Source: Paraburkholderia domus (lineage in GTDB: Bacteria > Pseudomonadota > Gammaproteobacteria > Burkholderiales > Burkholderiaceae). From it: a stretch of 64,000 bases of DNA. Shown here piece after piece: positions 27,184 to 36,360 of this stretch. The notes beneath the pieces are model-generated. The model was not told the origin of the DNA and did no database searches. It saw only the letters and a list, made by a program, of their open reading frames with translations. Location of the stretch: positions 62,001 to 126,000 of the forward strand of contig NZ_CAJNAT010000002.1 of assembly GCF_905220705.1 (NCBI RefSeq), in the 5' to 3' direction. The position numbers and the translations under genes were made by a program. Position 1 is the stretch's first letter; each line of letters begins with the position of its first letter.

Positions 27184-27256
27184 ATTGTAATGGTTGAATG
27201 AGCAAAAAACTGTGACTGTTACGGTCGGGCTGCACGCGCTACGATGTATGCGTTGC
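27184..27256 (+). promoter_or_regulatory. MocR-type promoter P2 (phzF-like gene)
   Basis: Counterpart of P1 at 19820-19892. The conserved blocks read ATTGTAATGGT, AAAACTGTGACTGTTACGGT and GCGCTACGATGTATGCGTTG, with unmatched spacers of identical length between them. The direct repeats TGTAATGGT and TGTTACGGT are again 31 bp apart. It ends 51 bp before the phzF-like start codon. Confidence 0.65.
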
Positions 27257-27307
27257 ACTTGCATCCAAAGAATGCCCAGATGTCCACGCGAGTCAGACGA
27301 GGCGAAT

Positions 27308-28186
27308 ATGAAACGATCTTATAAAGTGGTTGACGTCTTCACCGCGAAGCCGCTTCTTGGCAATCCGGTGGCCGTGGTACTGGACGCGGAGGGCCTGACC
27401 ACTGACGCGATGCAAGCGGTCGCACGCTGGACCAACCTGTCAGAAACGACCTTTGTCCTTCCGCCCACAACAGCCGGGGCCGACTATCTCTTGAGGATCT
27501 TCACGCCGCGTAGCGAGCTTCCCTTCGCGGGACATCCGACCTTGGGTAGTGCTCACGCCATCGTGGAAGCGGGGCGTGTCACACCGCGCGAAAGGGGTCG
27601 ATTGATTCAACAATGCGGCATCGGCCTCGTTGAATTGATGCTCGAGGAGCGAGGCGCGGAGCGCCTGCTCACGTTCAACCTGCCGCCTGCGAAGCTGGAG
27701 CCGCTGCACGCGGCGGATGTGGCGGAGCTGGAGCTGATCCTTGGCTGCAAAGTGGACCAGAAGACTGCGCCAGGTATCGTGAATGTCGGCGCCATCTGGA
27801 TCGTGGCGCATCTGAACGATGCCGCTTCCGTACTCGATCTTCAGCCGGATTTCGCCAGGTTAGCGGAGCTCGAGCGCCGCCTGGGCGTCACGGGCCTGAC
27901 CGTATTCGGCCCGCGCGAGCATGGAGACGATGCGGCAATCGAAGTGCGTACCTTCGCGCCGTCCTGTGGCGTGGAGGAGGATCCTGTCTGCGGAAGCGGC
28001 AACGGCAGCGTGGCAGCTTTCCAGTGGCAACGTGGACTGTTGCCGTCCGGCGGAACAGATTATGTGGCTGCTCAGGGACGGTGTGTCGGTCGAGACGGGC
28101 GAATCAAGGTAAGCGTGGATGCGAACGGAAATGTGCGCGTGGGCGGTTCCTGCATCACCTCCGTGGAGGGCTTGCTTACGCTCTAG
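27308..28186 (+). CDS. PhzF-family isomerase/epimerase
   Basis: 292 aa from the ATG at 27308; 38 in-frame upstream codons overlap promoter P2 and are rejected. The PhzF pattern is clear: [20 protein letters not shown], then [10 protein letters not shown] with the catalytic Glu (about residue 46), [20 protein letters not shown], and the second-domain [20 protein letters not shown]. Family members catalyse proton shifts in amino-acid-like substrates (PhzF in phenazine synthesis, diaminopimelate-epimerase relatives), but no phenazine genes are here. It is co-directional with the second ALDH and the gamma-lyase-like gene, all after P2. Confidence 0.87.
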   Translation: MKRSYKVVDVFTAKPLLGNPVAVVLDAEGLTTDAMQAVARWTNLSETTFVLPPTTAGADYLLRIFTPRSELPFAGHPTLGSAHAIVEAGRVTPRERGRLIQQCGIGLVELMLEERGAERLLTFNLPPAKLEPLHAADVAELELILGCKVDQKTAPGIVNVGAIWIVAHLNDAASVLDLQPDFARLAELERRLGVTGLTVFGPREHGDDAAIEVRTFAPSCGVEEDPVCGSGNGSVAAFQWQRGLLPSGGTDYVAAQGRCVGRDGRIKVSVDANGNVRVGGSCITSVEGLLTL

Positions 28187-28277
28187 ACAGGGACCGGACG
28201 CGAGACGCGCTGAAACGGCTTGCGCGTTGGCTTCCGACACTTTCCGCATTCGCAAGAAAGGACGCAGGCGCTTCGAA

Positions 28278-29717
28278 ATGAATTCCGCATTCCCCATTGA
28301 CTCATCGCCCGGCTTCATCTCGGTCACCAATCCCTTCGATGGCGTCGAAGTCGGCACTGTCGTGAACATTCCGCCGGAAGCCGCGCAAGTGCTGATCCAG
28401 ACTGCGAAGGAGGGCGCGCGCGTTTGTCGTAGCCTGTCCCGCCACGAACGCTCTCGCGTGCTTGAAACCTGCGCATCGCTCGTGGAGCGTGATGGGGACG
28501 CGTTTGCGAATCTCATCGTCGCGGAAGCGGGTAAAACGATCAGGCAGGCCAGAAAGGAAGTGCAGCGGTGTGTGAACACCCTCAAGTTATCCGCCGATGA
28601 GGCGCGTCGAAACGCAGGTGAAGTGGTGCCGTTCGACGCGTATGGTGGATCGGAAAACCGCCAGGGATGGTTCACCCGTGAGCCTCTCGGCATTATCGTT
28701 GCCATCACGCCGTACAACGATCCACTCAACCTGGTAGCGCATAAGCTAGGGCCGGCGATTGCCGGCGGCAATGCGGTCGTTCTCAAGCCATCCGAACTCA
28801 CGCCGCTTTCGGCGATCAGGCTCGTTGGATATCTGGTTGCGGCCGGCATGCCACCGAACGTCGTGTCGGTCGCGACAGGTGGCGCAGCGCTCGGCGAAGC
28901 ACTCGTCTCATCCCGGGACGTCAGAATGGTTTCGTTTACCGGTGGATTTGCAACCGGAGAGAGAATAGCCAGCTCCGCAGGCCTCAAAAAGCTTGCGATG
29001 GATCTGGGCGGTAACGCGCCCGTCATCGTCCTGGGTGACTGCGACCTCGAAGACGCCGTTGCGTCGTGCGTGTCTGGTGCGTTCTGGGCCGCAGGTCAGA
29101 ACTGTATCGGCACGCAACGCATTCTGGTCCAGTCGTCCATCTATGACGCGTTCAGAACGCGTTTTGTTGCCTGCACCAAAGCGCTCAAGACGGGCAATCC
29201 CGCGATGCCTGAAACGGACGTCGGGCCGATGATCACGGCTCAGTCAGCGGCTCGCACGCGAGGCGTGGTGGATGCCGCGATCAGTCAGGGAGCCACACTG
29301 CTGTGCGGCAATACTCAGGACGGTTCGCTTTACGCTCCAACGGTCCTTGAGGACGTCGGCTTCGAATGCGAGCTGTGGAAGCAGGAAATATTCAGCCCGG
29401 TTGTCGTTCTGCAGCGGATTGAGACACTGGATGAAGCGCTTTCGCTCGCCAACAGCTCCGAATACAGTCTGCATGCCGGCATCTTCACAAATGATCTGCA
29501 TGTCGCGCTCAAGGCGGCCGACAGGTTGGAGGCTGGCGGCGTGATGATCAACGACTCGTCGGACTACCGATTCGACGCCATGCCGTTCGGAGGATTCAAG
29601 TACGGAAGCCTCGGCCGCGAAGGTGTCAGATTTGCGTACGAGGAAATGACTCAACCGAAGGTCGTGTGCATCAGGAAGGCGGTATATGGCAACCATGAAC
29701 AGTCAGCAACGGCCTGA
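28278..29717 (+). CDS. NAD(P)-dependent aldehyde dehydrogenase 2
   Basis: 479 aa from the ATG at 28278; the in-frame extension back to 28119 overlaps the phzF-like gene and has no family match. Present are [43 protein letters not shown] (general-base Glu replaced by Asp in MDLGGN) and GQNCIGTQR with the nucleophile Cys. The C-terminus [15 protein letters not shown] is of the same lactaldehyde/phosphonoacetaldehyde group as ALDH 1. The Glu-to-Asp change at the base position is worth noting. The 3' end overlaps the next gene by 32 bp, so translation is coupled. Confidence 0.85.
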   Translation: MNSAFPIDSSPGFISVTNPFDGVEVGTVVNIPPEAAQVLIQTAKEGARVCRSLSRHERSRVLETCASLVERDGDAFANLIVAEAGKTIRQARKEVQRCVNTLKLSADEARRNAGEVVPFDAYGGSENRQGWFTREPLGIIVAITPYNDPLNLVAHKLGPAIAGGNAVVLKPSELTPLSAIRLVGYLVAAGMPPNVVSVATGGAALGEALVSSRDVRMVSFTGGFATGERIASSAGLKKLAMDLGGNAPVIVLGDCDLEDAVASCVSGAFWAAGQNCIGTQRILVQSSIYDAFRTRFVACTKALKTGNPAMPETDVGPMITAQSAARTRGVVDAAISQGATLLCGNTQDGSLYAPTVLEDVGFECELWKQEIFSPVVVLQRIETLDEALSLANSSEYSLHAGIFTNDLHVALKAADRLEAGGVMINDSSDYRFDAMPFGGFKYGSLGREGVRFAYEEMTQPKVVCIRKAVYGNHEQSATA

Positions 29718-30909
29718 TAAGGACAAACCGGCAAGCCTCTCTTTCGCCAGTCAGGCCGTGCATGCCGGGAATGTCATTGACGCCACGACGGGCGCGATCC
29801 GTACGCCGATTGTGATGGCGAACTCGTACCAGTTACCCGATGATCCGTCTTCACTCGACTGGTCGGATTCTCAAACGCTGTTCTATACTCGCAATTCCGG
29901 CCACAATCAACTTTGCCTCGAGCGCAAGCTTGCAGCGATGGAGCGCGGTGAGGATGCAGCCGTTTTCAGCACGGGCGTTGCTGCGTTGCATTCGATATTC
30001 TTCACGTTCCTGAAGAGTGGCGATCATGTCTTGGTCAGCGATGTAACGTATGAGGCTGTCTGGCGTCTTTTCAGTGATCTGCTCCCGCAACGGTACGGTA
30101 TTGAAGCGACCTTCGTGGACATCAGCGACCTCGCTGCTGTTCGCGAAGCTGTACGTCCGAACACGAAGCTGATCCATGCCGAGACAATTGCCAATCCGAC
30201 CACGAAGGTGGCGGATGTCCAGGCGCTTGCGAAGATCGCACACGATGCCGGCGCCATGCTGTCGATCGACGCAACATTCACGCCCCCGCCGATGTTTCGC
30301 GGCCTTGAACACGACGCGGATTTCGTGGTTCATGCACTGACGAAATACATCAACGGGCATGGCGACGCGATGGGCGGAGCCGTGATCGGGCGCGCGGAAC
30401 TGATTCGCCGTCTGAAGGCCGATGCGCTTGTCGATGTGGGTGGTTCAATCTCGCCCTTCAATGCGTGGCTGATCATGCGAGGCTCAGTGACCTTGCCACT
30501 GCGTTTGGCTCAGCATGTGTCTACCGCGCAGAGGGTCGCCGAATTCCTCGACAAGGATCCACGTGTTGCCTTCGTGGCATTTCCGGGACTGCCTTCCCAT
30601 CCTCAACACGCGCTTGCGTCGCGCCAGTTTGGCGGTATGGGATATGGTGCCGTCATGGCTTTCGCCGTCGAAGGTGGACCGGAGATACAGAATCGCTTCG
30701 TGGCTAATCTGCGTGTCATTACTTCGGCGGTATCGCTTGGCCACGACGAGTCTCTGATCGTGCACGTCGGCAAGGCGGGACGCGGCGGATCGGAATGCTA
30801 TCCGGACGTGTTCCGCGAATATGGTCACCTGCGTCTGTCGATCGGTCTCGAAGACCCAGCCGATCTGATCGCAGATATCAAGGCGGCGCTCGACGAGACG
30901 TTCGCCTGA
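29686..30909 (+). CDS. Cys/Met-metabolism PLP enzyme, gamma-lyase or synthase type
   Basis: 407 aa, trans-sulfuration family. [20 protein letters not shown] at the N-terminus, [19 protein letters not shown] (active-site Tyr-Arg loop), [25 protein letters not shown] (PLP Asp) and [16 protein letters not shown] with the PLP Lys are visible. Members catalyse gamma-elimination or gamma-replacement (methionine gamma-lyase, cystathionine gamma-synthase, O-acetylhomoserine sulfhydrylase). An ATG 9 bases downstream (29695) is an alternative start. Overlap with ALDH 2 suggests that its product and the aldehyde step belong to one pathway. It is the last intact gene before the integrase remnant. Confidence 0.87.
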   Translation: MATMNSQQRPDKDKPASLSFASQAVHAGNVIDATTGAIRTPIVMANSYQLPDDPSSLDWSDSQTLFYTRNSGHNQLCLERKLAAMERGEDAAVFSTGVAALHSIFFTFLKSGDHVLVSDVTYEAVWRLFSDLLPQRYGIEATFVDISDLAAVREAVRPNTKLIHAETIANPTTKVADVQALAKIAHDAGAMLSIDATFTPPPMFRGLEHDADFVVHALTKYINGHGDAMGGAVIGRAELIRRLKADALVDVGGSISPFNAWLIMRGSVTLPLRLAQHVSTAQRVAEFLDKDPRVAFVAFPGLPSHPQHALASRQFGGMGYGAVMAFAVEGGPEIQNRFVANLRVITSAVSLGHDESLIVHVGKAGRGGSECYPDVFREYGHLRLSIGLEDPADLIADIKAALDETFA

Positions 30910-31172
30910 TTGGCAACGCGCTGAGTAAGCAGCACAACGCCCGTCCCCGGAGGGGTCGTCACTGCGTTCGGCACACGACGGTTGCACCACGCGCTGCATG
31001 CTTTCCGGTCGGAAGTGCGGCCGAGGTTGAGGATGGCTTGCGCAAGATCTGCCAGGATCGCATTGGAAAGTGCCTGACGGTATCGCTGACGGTATCGTCG
31101 CTGCCTGACCGGGCGGAAACGCCGCATCAGCGGGGGATCACCCCCCGATTGACGATCGAGTGGATATGGTGC

Positions 31173-31802
31173 TCAGGTTCGCTTGCTTGATCCTGCAGCC
31201 GTCGTTGGCATGCATAGCCGACCAAGATAGTCGGCCCACTCCTGCATGACCCTGCGACGATCGTCGTCAAACGTTGTTCTGTCGTAGGCCTTTTGCGCAT
31301 CGCCACGCTTGGCGTGTGCCAGTACGGGCTTGACCTCTGGCGTGGCAAGCGTCGAAATGGGCTTGTTGCGGAGTGCGGGAGTCAGGTATTCGCGTACGAC
31401 AAACTCCGCCTTCCGGTAAGTTTCGTCCGCCCATTCCTTGCGTTTGAAGTCGAGCCAGCGCTGGGCCACGAGATGGAAGGCGCCTTCGGCCACGCGTTTG
31501 CGGGCGATGGACTCGGCCTGTCGATATACAACCGGATCGATGCCTTCGCGTACGAGATTGCGTGCGGTAGTGGCGGACCGTCGCGCATCGACGAGCGTGA
31601 TATCGGGGTAGGGGCCGAGGCTGAGGAAGTTCTCCTTGCCCGTGCCCGTGCCCGGTCGTCGGTAGCGGAGCAGCCAGGTCTTGCTTCCATCCGGCCAGAC
31701 GCGTAAGGCGAGCCCATTCCCATCCGTGAGCAGATAGGGGTGTTCGCGGGGGTTGGCAACGCGAAACACCACTTCGGACTTGGGTTCGACGCGTTTGGGC
31801 AT
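31173..31802 (-). pseudogene. int: P4-type tyrosine integrase with the catalytic core deleted
   Basis: The 209-codon frame from the ATG at 31802 begins with the arm-binding (DUF4102) domain: YLLTDGNGLALRVWPDGSKT, WLLRYRRPG and FLSLGPYPDITLVDAR. It continues through the start of the core-binding domain (LVAQRWLDFKRKEWAD) to KPVLAHAKRGD. It then jumps to AYDRTTFDDDRRRVMQEWAD, which is how such integrases end. About 200 residues containing the Arg-His-Arg-Tyr catalytic set are missing, so it cannot recombine. Between its start and the right repeat lie direct repeats GTGTACGCA/GTGTATACGCA (about 31832-31852), possible arm sites. A tandem 12-bp repeat (CTGACGGTATCG twice, 31074-31097) lies downstream of it. 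Confidence 0.85.
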
Positions 31803-31872
31803 GGCCTGGCACCTCGATTCCGTGTGTACGCAAGTGTATACGCAAAAATCGTCGATGCCAGTGGAACACACG

Positions 31873-31898
31873 GGAACTGTAGACAACAAAAAACCCCG
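31873..31898. repeat. Right 26-bp direct repeat (att-like), in the tRNA-Leu terminator
   Basis: Identical to 15850-15875. It covers the U-tract and the first five bases of the stem of the leftward terminator serving the first tRNA-Leu gene. The integrase remnant begins 71 bp to its left. This is the arrangement of a P4-like element integrated just downstream of a tRNA gene. Confidence 0.78.
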
Positions 31899-31922
31899 TA
31901 AGATGTTGATCTTACGGGGTTT
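31888..31922 (-). terminator. Terminator downstream of tRNA-Leu 1
   Basis: 11-bp perfect stem CCCCGTAAGAT/ATCTTACGGGG with a GTTG loop. Read leftwards it ends in six U; read rightwards it ends in UUU, so it may act on both strands. It lies 46 bases past the 3' end of tRNA-Leu 1. Confidence 0.88.
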
Positions 31923-31967
31923 CTCGGACTTCTTCGGCTTGAGTTGGAACTAAGCCGGAACAACTGT

Positions 31968-32054
31968 TGGTGCCCAGGAGAGGACTCGAACCTCCACGGT
32001 GTTGCCACCGCTAGGACCTGAACCTAGTGCGTCTACCAATTCCGCCACCTGGGC
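31968..32054 (-). tRNA. tRNA-Leu (CAG), copy 1
   Basis: 87 nt including an encoded CCA. The leftward strand reads GCCCAGGTGGCGGAATTGG at the 5' end. The anticodon loop TTCAGGT gives CAG, a long variable arm is present (type II tRNA), GGTTCGAGTCC is the T arm, and the acceptor end is CCTGGGCACCA. Its promoter is at 32076-32103 and its terminator at 31888-31922. The integrated element lies beyond that terminator. Confidence 0.97.
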
Positions 32055-32075
32055 ACGTCTTCAAGCTAGACCGCT

Positions 32076-32103
32076 ATTTTAGCGTGATGATGCAGCGTGT
32101 CAA
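32076..32103 (-). promoter_or_regulatory. Promoter of tRNA-Leu 1
   Basis: On the leftward strand TTGACA (32098-32103) and TAAAAT (32076-32081) with 16-bp spacing, 21 bases before the tRNA 5' end. Confidence 0.75.
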
Positions 32104-32267
32104 TCCCTACATGCGAACAAACTATCGCTTCATCAATCGCCCGGTTGTGTCATGCAGCGAAGCAAAACTTCACTGCTCAATCACTGCCAACTTACGTCGA
32201 CTCCAACCGTCTTGCTCACTACATAATCCGATTAAAAAAACAGAATCGGATCACATAGCCTCACACA

Positions 32268-32311
32268 AAAAGTAAAGCCGCCGATGTGAAACATCTGGCG
32301 GCTTTACTTTT
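32268..32311 (-). terminator. Terminator downstream of tRNA-Leu 2
   Basis: 15-bp perfect stem AAAAGTAAAGCCGCC/GGCGGCTTTACTTTT around a 14-base loop. It begins 6 bases past the tRNA-Leu 2 CCA end and is U-rich when read leftwards. A smaller 8-bp stem (ATCCGATT/AATCGGAT, 32226-32251) follows. Confidence 0.85.
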
Positions 32312-32316
32312 GAATC

Positions 32317-32403
32317 TGGTGCCCAAGAGAGGACTCGAACCTCCACAGTGTTGCCACCGCTAGGACCTGAACCTAGTGCGTCTACCAATTTCGCCACCTG
32401 GGC
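32317..32403 (-). tRNA. tRNA-Leu (CAG), copy 2
   Basis: 87 nt with encoded CCA. It is nearly identical to copy 1, with the same anticodon loop TTCAGGT; a few differences lie in the D arm, the variable-arm stem and the acceptor (TCTTGGGC against TCCTGGGC, which leaves a G-U pair). The two genes are 262 bp apart and each has its own promoter and terminator, so they are separate transcription units. Confidence 0.97.
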
Positions 32404-32707
32404 AGGTGATGAACAGCAAAGAACGCCATTATAGCGACAGATTCGGGGCTGTCAAGCGTTTCTCAAAAGTCGCTTAAACATCGCCGCAGCGAGCCTGCAT
32501 AAGGCTCACAGCGACTATTGACGGGCCGCGTGGCGCGCAAGACGGGTGTTAGAATGCCTCGCAGTAGTTCGTTGGCACGGTGCACACGCCCGTCGGACTC
32601 AGACTTGAACGAGCCGGACCCGAGCAGTCATTCCAGTGCAATCGCAAGTGCAACTTAAGCGCAACCTGAACGCTTCTTAAGCCGAGCCACATCGCCGACC
32701 GACGTCC
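32404..32707. other. Divergent promoter region between tRNA-Leu 2 and rnr
   Basis: 304 bases without a gene. The left part holds the leftward tRNA promoter (32428-32455). The rnr promoter must lie in the right part; TAGAAT at 32550-32555 is a possible -10 box, but no well-spaced -35 is seen. Confidence 0.5.
32428..32455 (-). promoter_or_regulatory. Promoter of tRNA-Leu 2
   Basis: Perfect consensus on the leftward strand: TTGACA (32450-32455) and TATAAT (32428-32433), 16-bp spacing, 25 bases before the tRNA. Confidence 0.85.
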
Positions 32708-35224
32708 ATGCAACGAGAAAAAATCATCGACAAGCCCTTGAGCAAATTCCCGTATCCGATCCCAAGCCGCGAAGAAATCCTGGGCGTCCTGCGCACGAGT
32801 GAAGCGCCGCTTGCCGCGAACGACATCGCCGAAGCCCTGTCGATCAAGCGCCAGGAGCGCGAAGGATTTTTCAAGCGCTTAGGCGCCATGGAGCGCGACG
32901 GCCAGATCCGGCTCGATCAGCGCAATCTCTATCAGCTGACCCATCCGTCGAACTTCGTCGCGGGCCGCGTACAGGGCCATCGCGACGGCTACGGTTTTCT
33001 CATTCGCGACGACGGCCAGGACGACCTGTTCCTGCCCACCGGCGAAATGCAGAAGGTCATGCACAACGATCGCGTGCTCGCGCGCATTGTCGGCTATGAC
33101 CGCCGTGGCAGGCCCGAAGGGCATGTCGTCGAAGTTACGGATCGCGCCAACAAGCGTGTGATCGGCCGCCTGCTCAACGAGAACGGCGCGCTGATCGTCG
33201 CGCCTGAAGACAAACGCATCGGTCACGACATTCTGATCACGCAGAACACCAAGAAGGCCAAGGTCGGCCAGGTGGTGGTGGTCGAGCTGACTGATTTCCC
33301 GAGCCGTCATTCGCAGCCGCTCGGCCGCGTGGTGGAAGTGCTCGGCGATATCGACGACCCCGGCATGGAAATCGAAATCGCGGTGCGCAAGTACGGCGTG
33401 CCGCACGAATTCAGCCAGGCCGCGCTCGACGAAGCCGCGAAGCTGCCCGACGAAGTCCGTCCGGTCGACGCGCGTCATCGGATCGATCTGCGCGATGTAC
33501 CGCTCGTCACGATCGACGGTGAAGATGCCCGCGACTTCGACGACGCAGTCTATTGCGAGCCGGTTCAGGTCGGTCGCGGCGAAGGCTTCCGTCTGATTGT
33601 CGCGATTGCGGACGTCTCGCACTACGTGCATCCGAAGAGCGGTCTGGACGCCGACGCGCTCGAGCGCAGCACCTCGGTGTACTTTCCGCGCCGCGTGATT
33701 CCAATGTTGCCGGAGAAGCTGTCGAACGGTCTGTGCTCGCTGAATCCGCACGTCGACCGTTGCGTGCTGGTGTGCGACATGATCGTCACCGCGCGTGGCG
33801 AAGTGAAGGCGTATCAGTTCTATCCGGGCGTGATCAATTCGGCCGCGCGCCTCACTTACACTGAAGTGGCCGCGGTGCTCAAGAACACCAAAGGTCCGGA
33901 GGCCGCGCGTCGCGCCGCCTTGCTGCCGCAACTGCAGAATCTGTATGGCGTCTACAAGTCGCTGTTCGCCGCGCGTCAGAAGCGCGGCGCGATCGACTTC
34001 GATACGACCGAGACGTACATCGTCTGCAATGCGCAGGGCAAGATCGAGCAGATCATTCCGCGCACCCGCAACGACGCACACAAGCTGATCGAGGAATGCA
34101 TGCTGGCCGCGAACGTCTGCGCGGCCGACTTCCTCAAGCGCAACAAGCACCCGGGTCTGTACCGCGTGCACGCCGGGCCGACCGCCGAGAAGCTCGAGAA
34201 TCTGCGCACTTTCCTGCGCGGCATGGGCCTCACGCTCACCGGCGGCGAGAAGCCGCATGCAAGCGATTACGCCGCGCTGATGGCGCAGATCCGGGAGCGG
34301 CCGGACGCGCAGATGTTGCAGACCATGCTGCTGCGCTCGATGCAACAGGCCGTCTACAGTCCGGACAACATCGGCCACTTCGGTCTCGCGTATGAGGCGT
34401 ACGCGCACTTCACGAGCCCGATTCGCCGCTATCCCGACCTGCTCACGCACCGCGCGATCTACGCGGTTTTGCAAGGCCGCAAGTATCAGCCGGAGCCGCC
34501 GCAGGGCGTCGAGTTGAATACGGCGCTGTCGCCGCGCGCCCGCGCGATGCAGCAATCCGACGAGGAAAAGCGCGGCCGGCAGCGTGCGAACAACGTGGCG
34601 ATCTGGGAAGAGCTCGGTCTGCATTGCTCGGCCAATGAACGTCGCGCCGACGAAGCCTCGCGCGACGTCGAAGCCTGGCTCAAGTGCTATTTCATGCGCG
34701 ACAAGCTCGGCGAAGAGTACGGCGGCATGGTGAACGGCGTGACGTCGTTCGGCATTTTCGTGCAGCTCGACTCGCTCTTTATCGAAGGCCTCGTGCACGT
34801 CACCGAACTGGGTTCGGATTACTTCCAGTACGACGAGATCAAGAACGAGTTGCGCGGTGAGCGCACCGGCATTCGCTACCGCCTGTCGGATCGCGTGCGG
34901 GTGCAGGTGAGCCGCGTCGATCTCGACGCGCGCAAGATCGACTTCCGCCTCGTGCGCGATACGCCGATCAAGCCGCCGACGAATCGTCCGGCGCTTGCCG
35001 ACAAGGCATCCGGCGAAAGCAGTGGTGCACGTGTGCGTTCGTTGCCGCCGGTGGAAGGTGGGGCAGGCGGCGCGGCGGCAGGCACGGGTGGACGGCGCAG
35101 GAAAGCTGCGCCGGCGCAAACCGCGGCCGTCAAGGAAGCGCGCGCAGCACGCGGCGCGGCGAAGAAGCACGGCGGCGCCCCGGCGAAGTCGGCATCGAAA
35201 CCGCAGGCCCGCAAGAAGCGCTGA
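32708..35224 (+). CDS. rnr: Ribonuclease R (VacB)
   Basis: 3'-5' exoribonuclease of structured RNA, 838 aa. In order: an N-terminal helix-turn-helix (residues about 15-80), two cold-shock domains, and the RNB catalytic domain with TIDGEDARDFDDAVYCE (about 267-283), whose Asp residues bind Mg2+. An S1 domain at about 660-745 (GGMVNGVTSFGIFVQLD) and a Lys/Ala/Arg-rich tail of about 80 residues follow, as expected for RNase R rather than RNase II. It is followed by rlmB after a strong hairpin, the conserved rnr-rlmB pairing for RNA quality control and ribosome maturation. Start ATG 32708. Confidence 0.97.
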   Translation: MQREKIIDKPLSKFPYPIPSREEILGVLRTSEAPLAANDIAEALSIKRQEREGFFKRLGAMERDGQIRLDQRNLYQLTHPSNFVAGRVQGHRDGYGFLIRDDGQDDLFLPTGEMQKVMHNDRVLARIVGYDRRGRPEGHVVEVTDRANKRVIGRLLNENGALIVAPEDKRIGHDILITQNTKKAKVGQVVVVELTDFPSRHSQPLGRVVEVLGDIDDPGMEIEIAVRKYGVPHEFSQAALDEAAKLPDEVRPVDARHRIDLRDVPLVTIDGEDARDFDDAVYCEPVQVGRGEGFRLIVAIADVSHYVHPKSGLDADALERSTSVYFPRRVIPMLPEKLSNGLCSLNPHVDRCVLVCDMIVTARGEVKAYQFYPGVINSAARLTYTEVAAVLKNTKGPEAARRAALLPQLQNLYGVYKSLFAARQKRGAIDFDTTETYIVCNAQGKIEQIIPRTRNDAHKLIEECMLAANVCAADFLKRNKHPGLYRVHAGPTAEKLENLRTFLRGMGLTLTGGEKPHASDYAALMAQIRERPDAQMLQTMLLRSMQQAVYSPDNIGHFGLAYEAYAHFTSPIRRYPDLLTHRAIYAVLQGRKYQPEPPQGVELNTALSPRARAMQQSDEEKRGRQRANNVAIWEELGLHCSANERRADEASRDVEAWLKCYFMRDKLGEEYGGMVNGVTSFGIFVQLDSLFIEGLVHVTELGSDYFQYDEIKNELRGERTGIRYRLSDRVRVQVSRVDLDARKIDFRLVRDTPIKPPTNRPALADKASGESSGARVRSLPPVEGGAGGAAAGTGGRRRKAAPAQTAAVKEARAARGAAKKHGGAPAKSASKPQARKKR

Positions 35225-35242
35225 AGTCGCATGACGGCTTGA

Positions 35243-35286
35243 ACCGCGCGCATCGGGTACGTTGAGACGTACCGGTTGCGCGCGGT
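35243..35286 (+). terminator. Hairpin after rnr
   Basis: 20-bp arms with two mismatches, starting ACCGCGCGCATCGGGTACGT, with a TGAG loop. The following bases CTTCGTTTC are only moderately U-rich, so it may attenuate rather than fully stop transcription into rlmB. Confidence 0.6.
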
Positions 35287-35418
35287 CTTCGTTTCATCGT
35301 AGTCAGGTCAGGTACCTAGGCAAATGCGCACGCAAAAGCGCAGGCAACAAAGTAAGCAGGCTCGTATTCATCACAGCAGCGCGCGTTCAAGGCGTGCTCA
35401 ATCAAAGGTTTGTCAGTC

Positions 35419-36165
35419 ATGTCACGTCTCAAGGTTCTATACGGTTTCCACGCAGTGACCGCGCGTATGCGGCACGACGCGTCGACGGTCGAAGAGGTCT
35501 ATTACGACGCGACGCGCAAAGACCGTCGCATGACCGAATTCCTGCACGCGGCGAAAGAAGCCGGCGTGCGTCTGATCGCCGCCGACGAAACGCGTCTGTG
35601 GGGTCTCTCGCATACCGAGCGTCACCAGGGCGTGGTCGCGCGTGCGACCGACATGCCGCTCGCGCAGAACCTGGCCGAACTGCTTGACGGCATCAACGGT
35701 TCGCCGTTGATTCTGGTGCTGGACGGCGTGACCGATCCGCACAATCTCGGCGCCTGCCTGCGCGTGGCCGATGCGGCCGGCGCGCACGCGGTGATCGCGC
35801 CGCGTGACCGCGCGGTGGGTCTGAATGCGACGGCCGCGAAGGTGGCGAGCGGCGCGGCCGACACCGTGCCGTACATCACCGTCACGAATCTGGCGCGCGC
35901 GCTGCGTGAGTTGAAGGATGCGGGCGTGTGGATTGTCGGTACCGCCGATGAAGCCACCAAGAGCCTCTATGAGACCGAGCTCGACGGTCCGGTCGCGCTG
36001 GTGATGGGTGCCGAAGGCGAAGGAATGCGGCGCCTCACGCGCGATACCTGCGATATGGTCATGCAGATTCCGATGGCAGGTACGGTCGAGAGCCTGAACG
36101 TTTCCGTGGCGAGCGGCGTGTGTCTGTTCGAGGCGGTGCGTCAGCGCTCAGTGAAGAAGAAGTAA
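35419..36165 (+). CDS. rlmB: 23S rRNA (guanosine-2'-O)-methyltransferase RlmB
   Basis: SpoU/TrmH-family methyltransferase of 248 aa that modifies G2251 of 23S rRNA using SAM. The N-terminal substrate-binding domain occupies residues about 3-75 ([15 protein letters not shown]). The knotted SpoU domain has the three motifs [33 protein letters not shown] and [18 protein letters not shown]. The start is the ATG at 35419; a TTG three codons upstream is unlikely. It lies between rnr and rpiA. Confidence 0.96.
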   Translation: MSRLKVLYGFHAVTARMRHDASTVEEVYYDATRKDRRMTEFLHAAKEAGVRLIAADETRLWGLSHTERHQGVVARATDMPLAQNLAELLDGINGSPLILVLDGVTDPHNLGACLRVADAAGAHAVIAPRDRAVGLNATAAKVASGAADTVPYITVTNLARALRELKDAGVWIVGTADEATKSLYETELDGPVALVMGAEGEGMRRLTRDTCDMVMQIPMAGTVESLNVSVASGVCLFEAVRQRSVKKK

Positions 36166-36360
36166 ATCCGTTTCATCAGTCGACGCCGGTCCGCTCGCCA
36201 GGCTCTCCATGCTTACGGCAGGACCGGCTCGCATGTCCCACGCAAAATGGCTGTTCCGGCGCTCACGGCGCCCATTTGGGCGGTCGCGGTGCCCGGTAAA
36301 TCCGGCGCTCGCCCGCCACTCCGGTAAACTTGCGGTTTTTACTGCTCGCCTGCATTCCCC

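Noticed and set aside
31074..31097. Tandem repeat of CTGACGGTATCG
   Set aside because: Only two copies of 12 bp; no array, so not a CRISPR or a variable-number repeat of note. No CRISPR array was found anywhere in the window.
32226..32251. Small hairpin ATCCGATT/AATCGGAT between the tRNA-Leu genes as an RNA gene
   Set aside because: Eight-bp stem with a poly-A loop and no promoter; most likely part of the 3' trailer region.
32879..35170. A 763-codon open frame on the strand opposite rnr
   Set aside because: It is rich in Arg, Val, His and Asp without motifs, mirrors the rnr coding frame, and rnr is a complete conserved gene. High G+C codon use creates such antisense frames.
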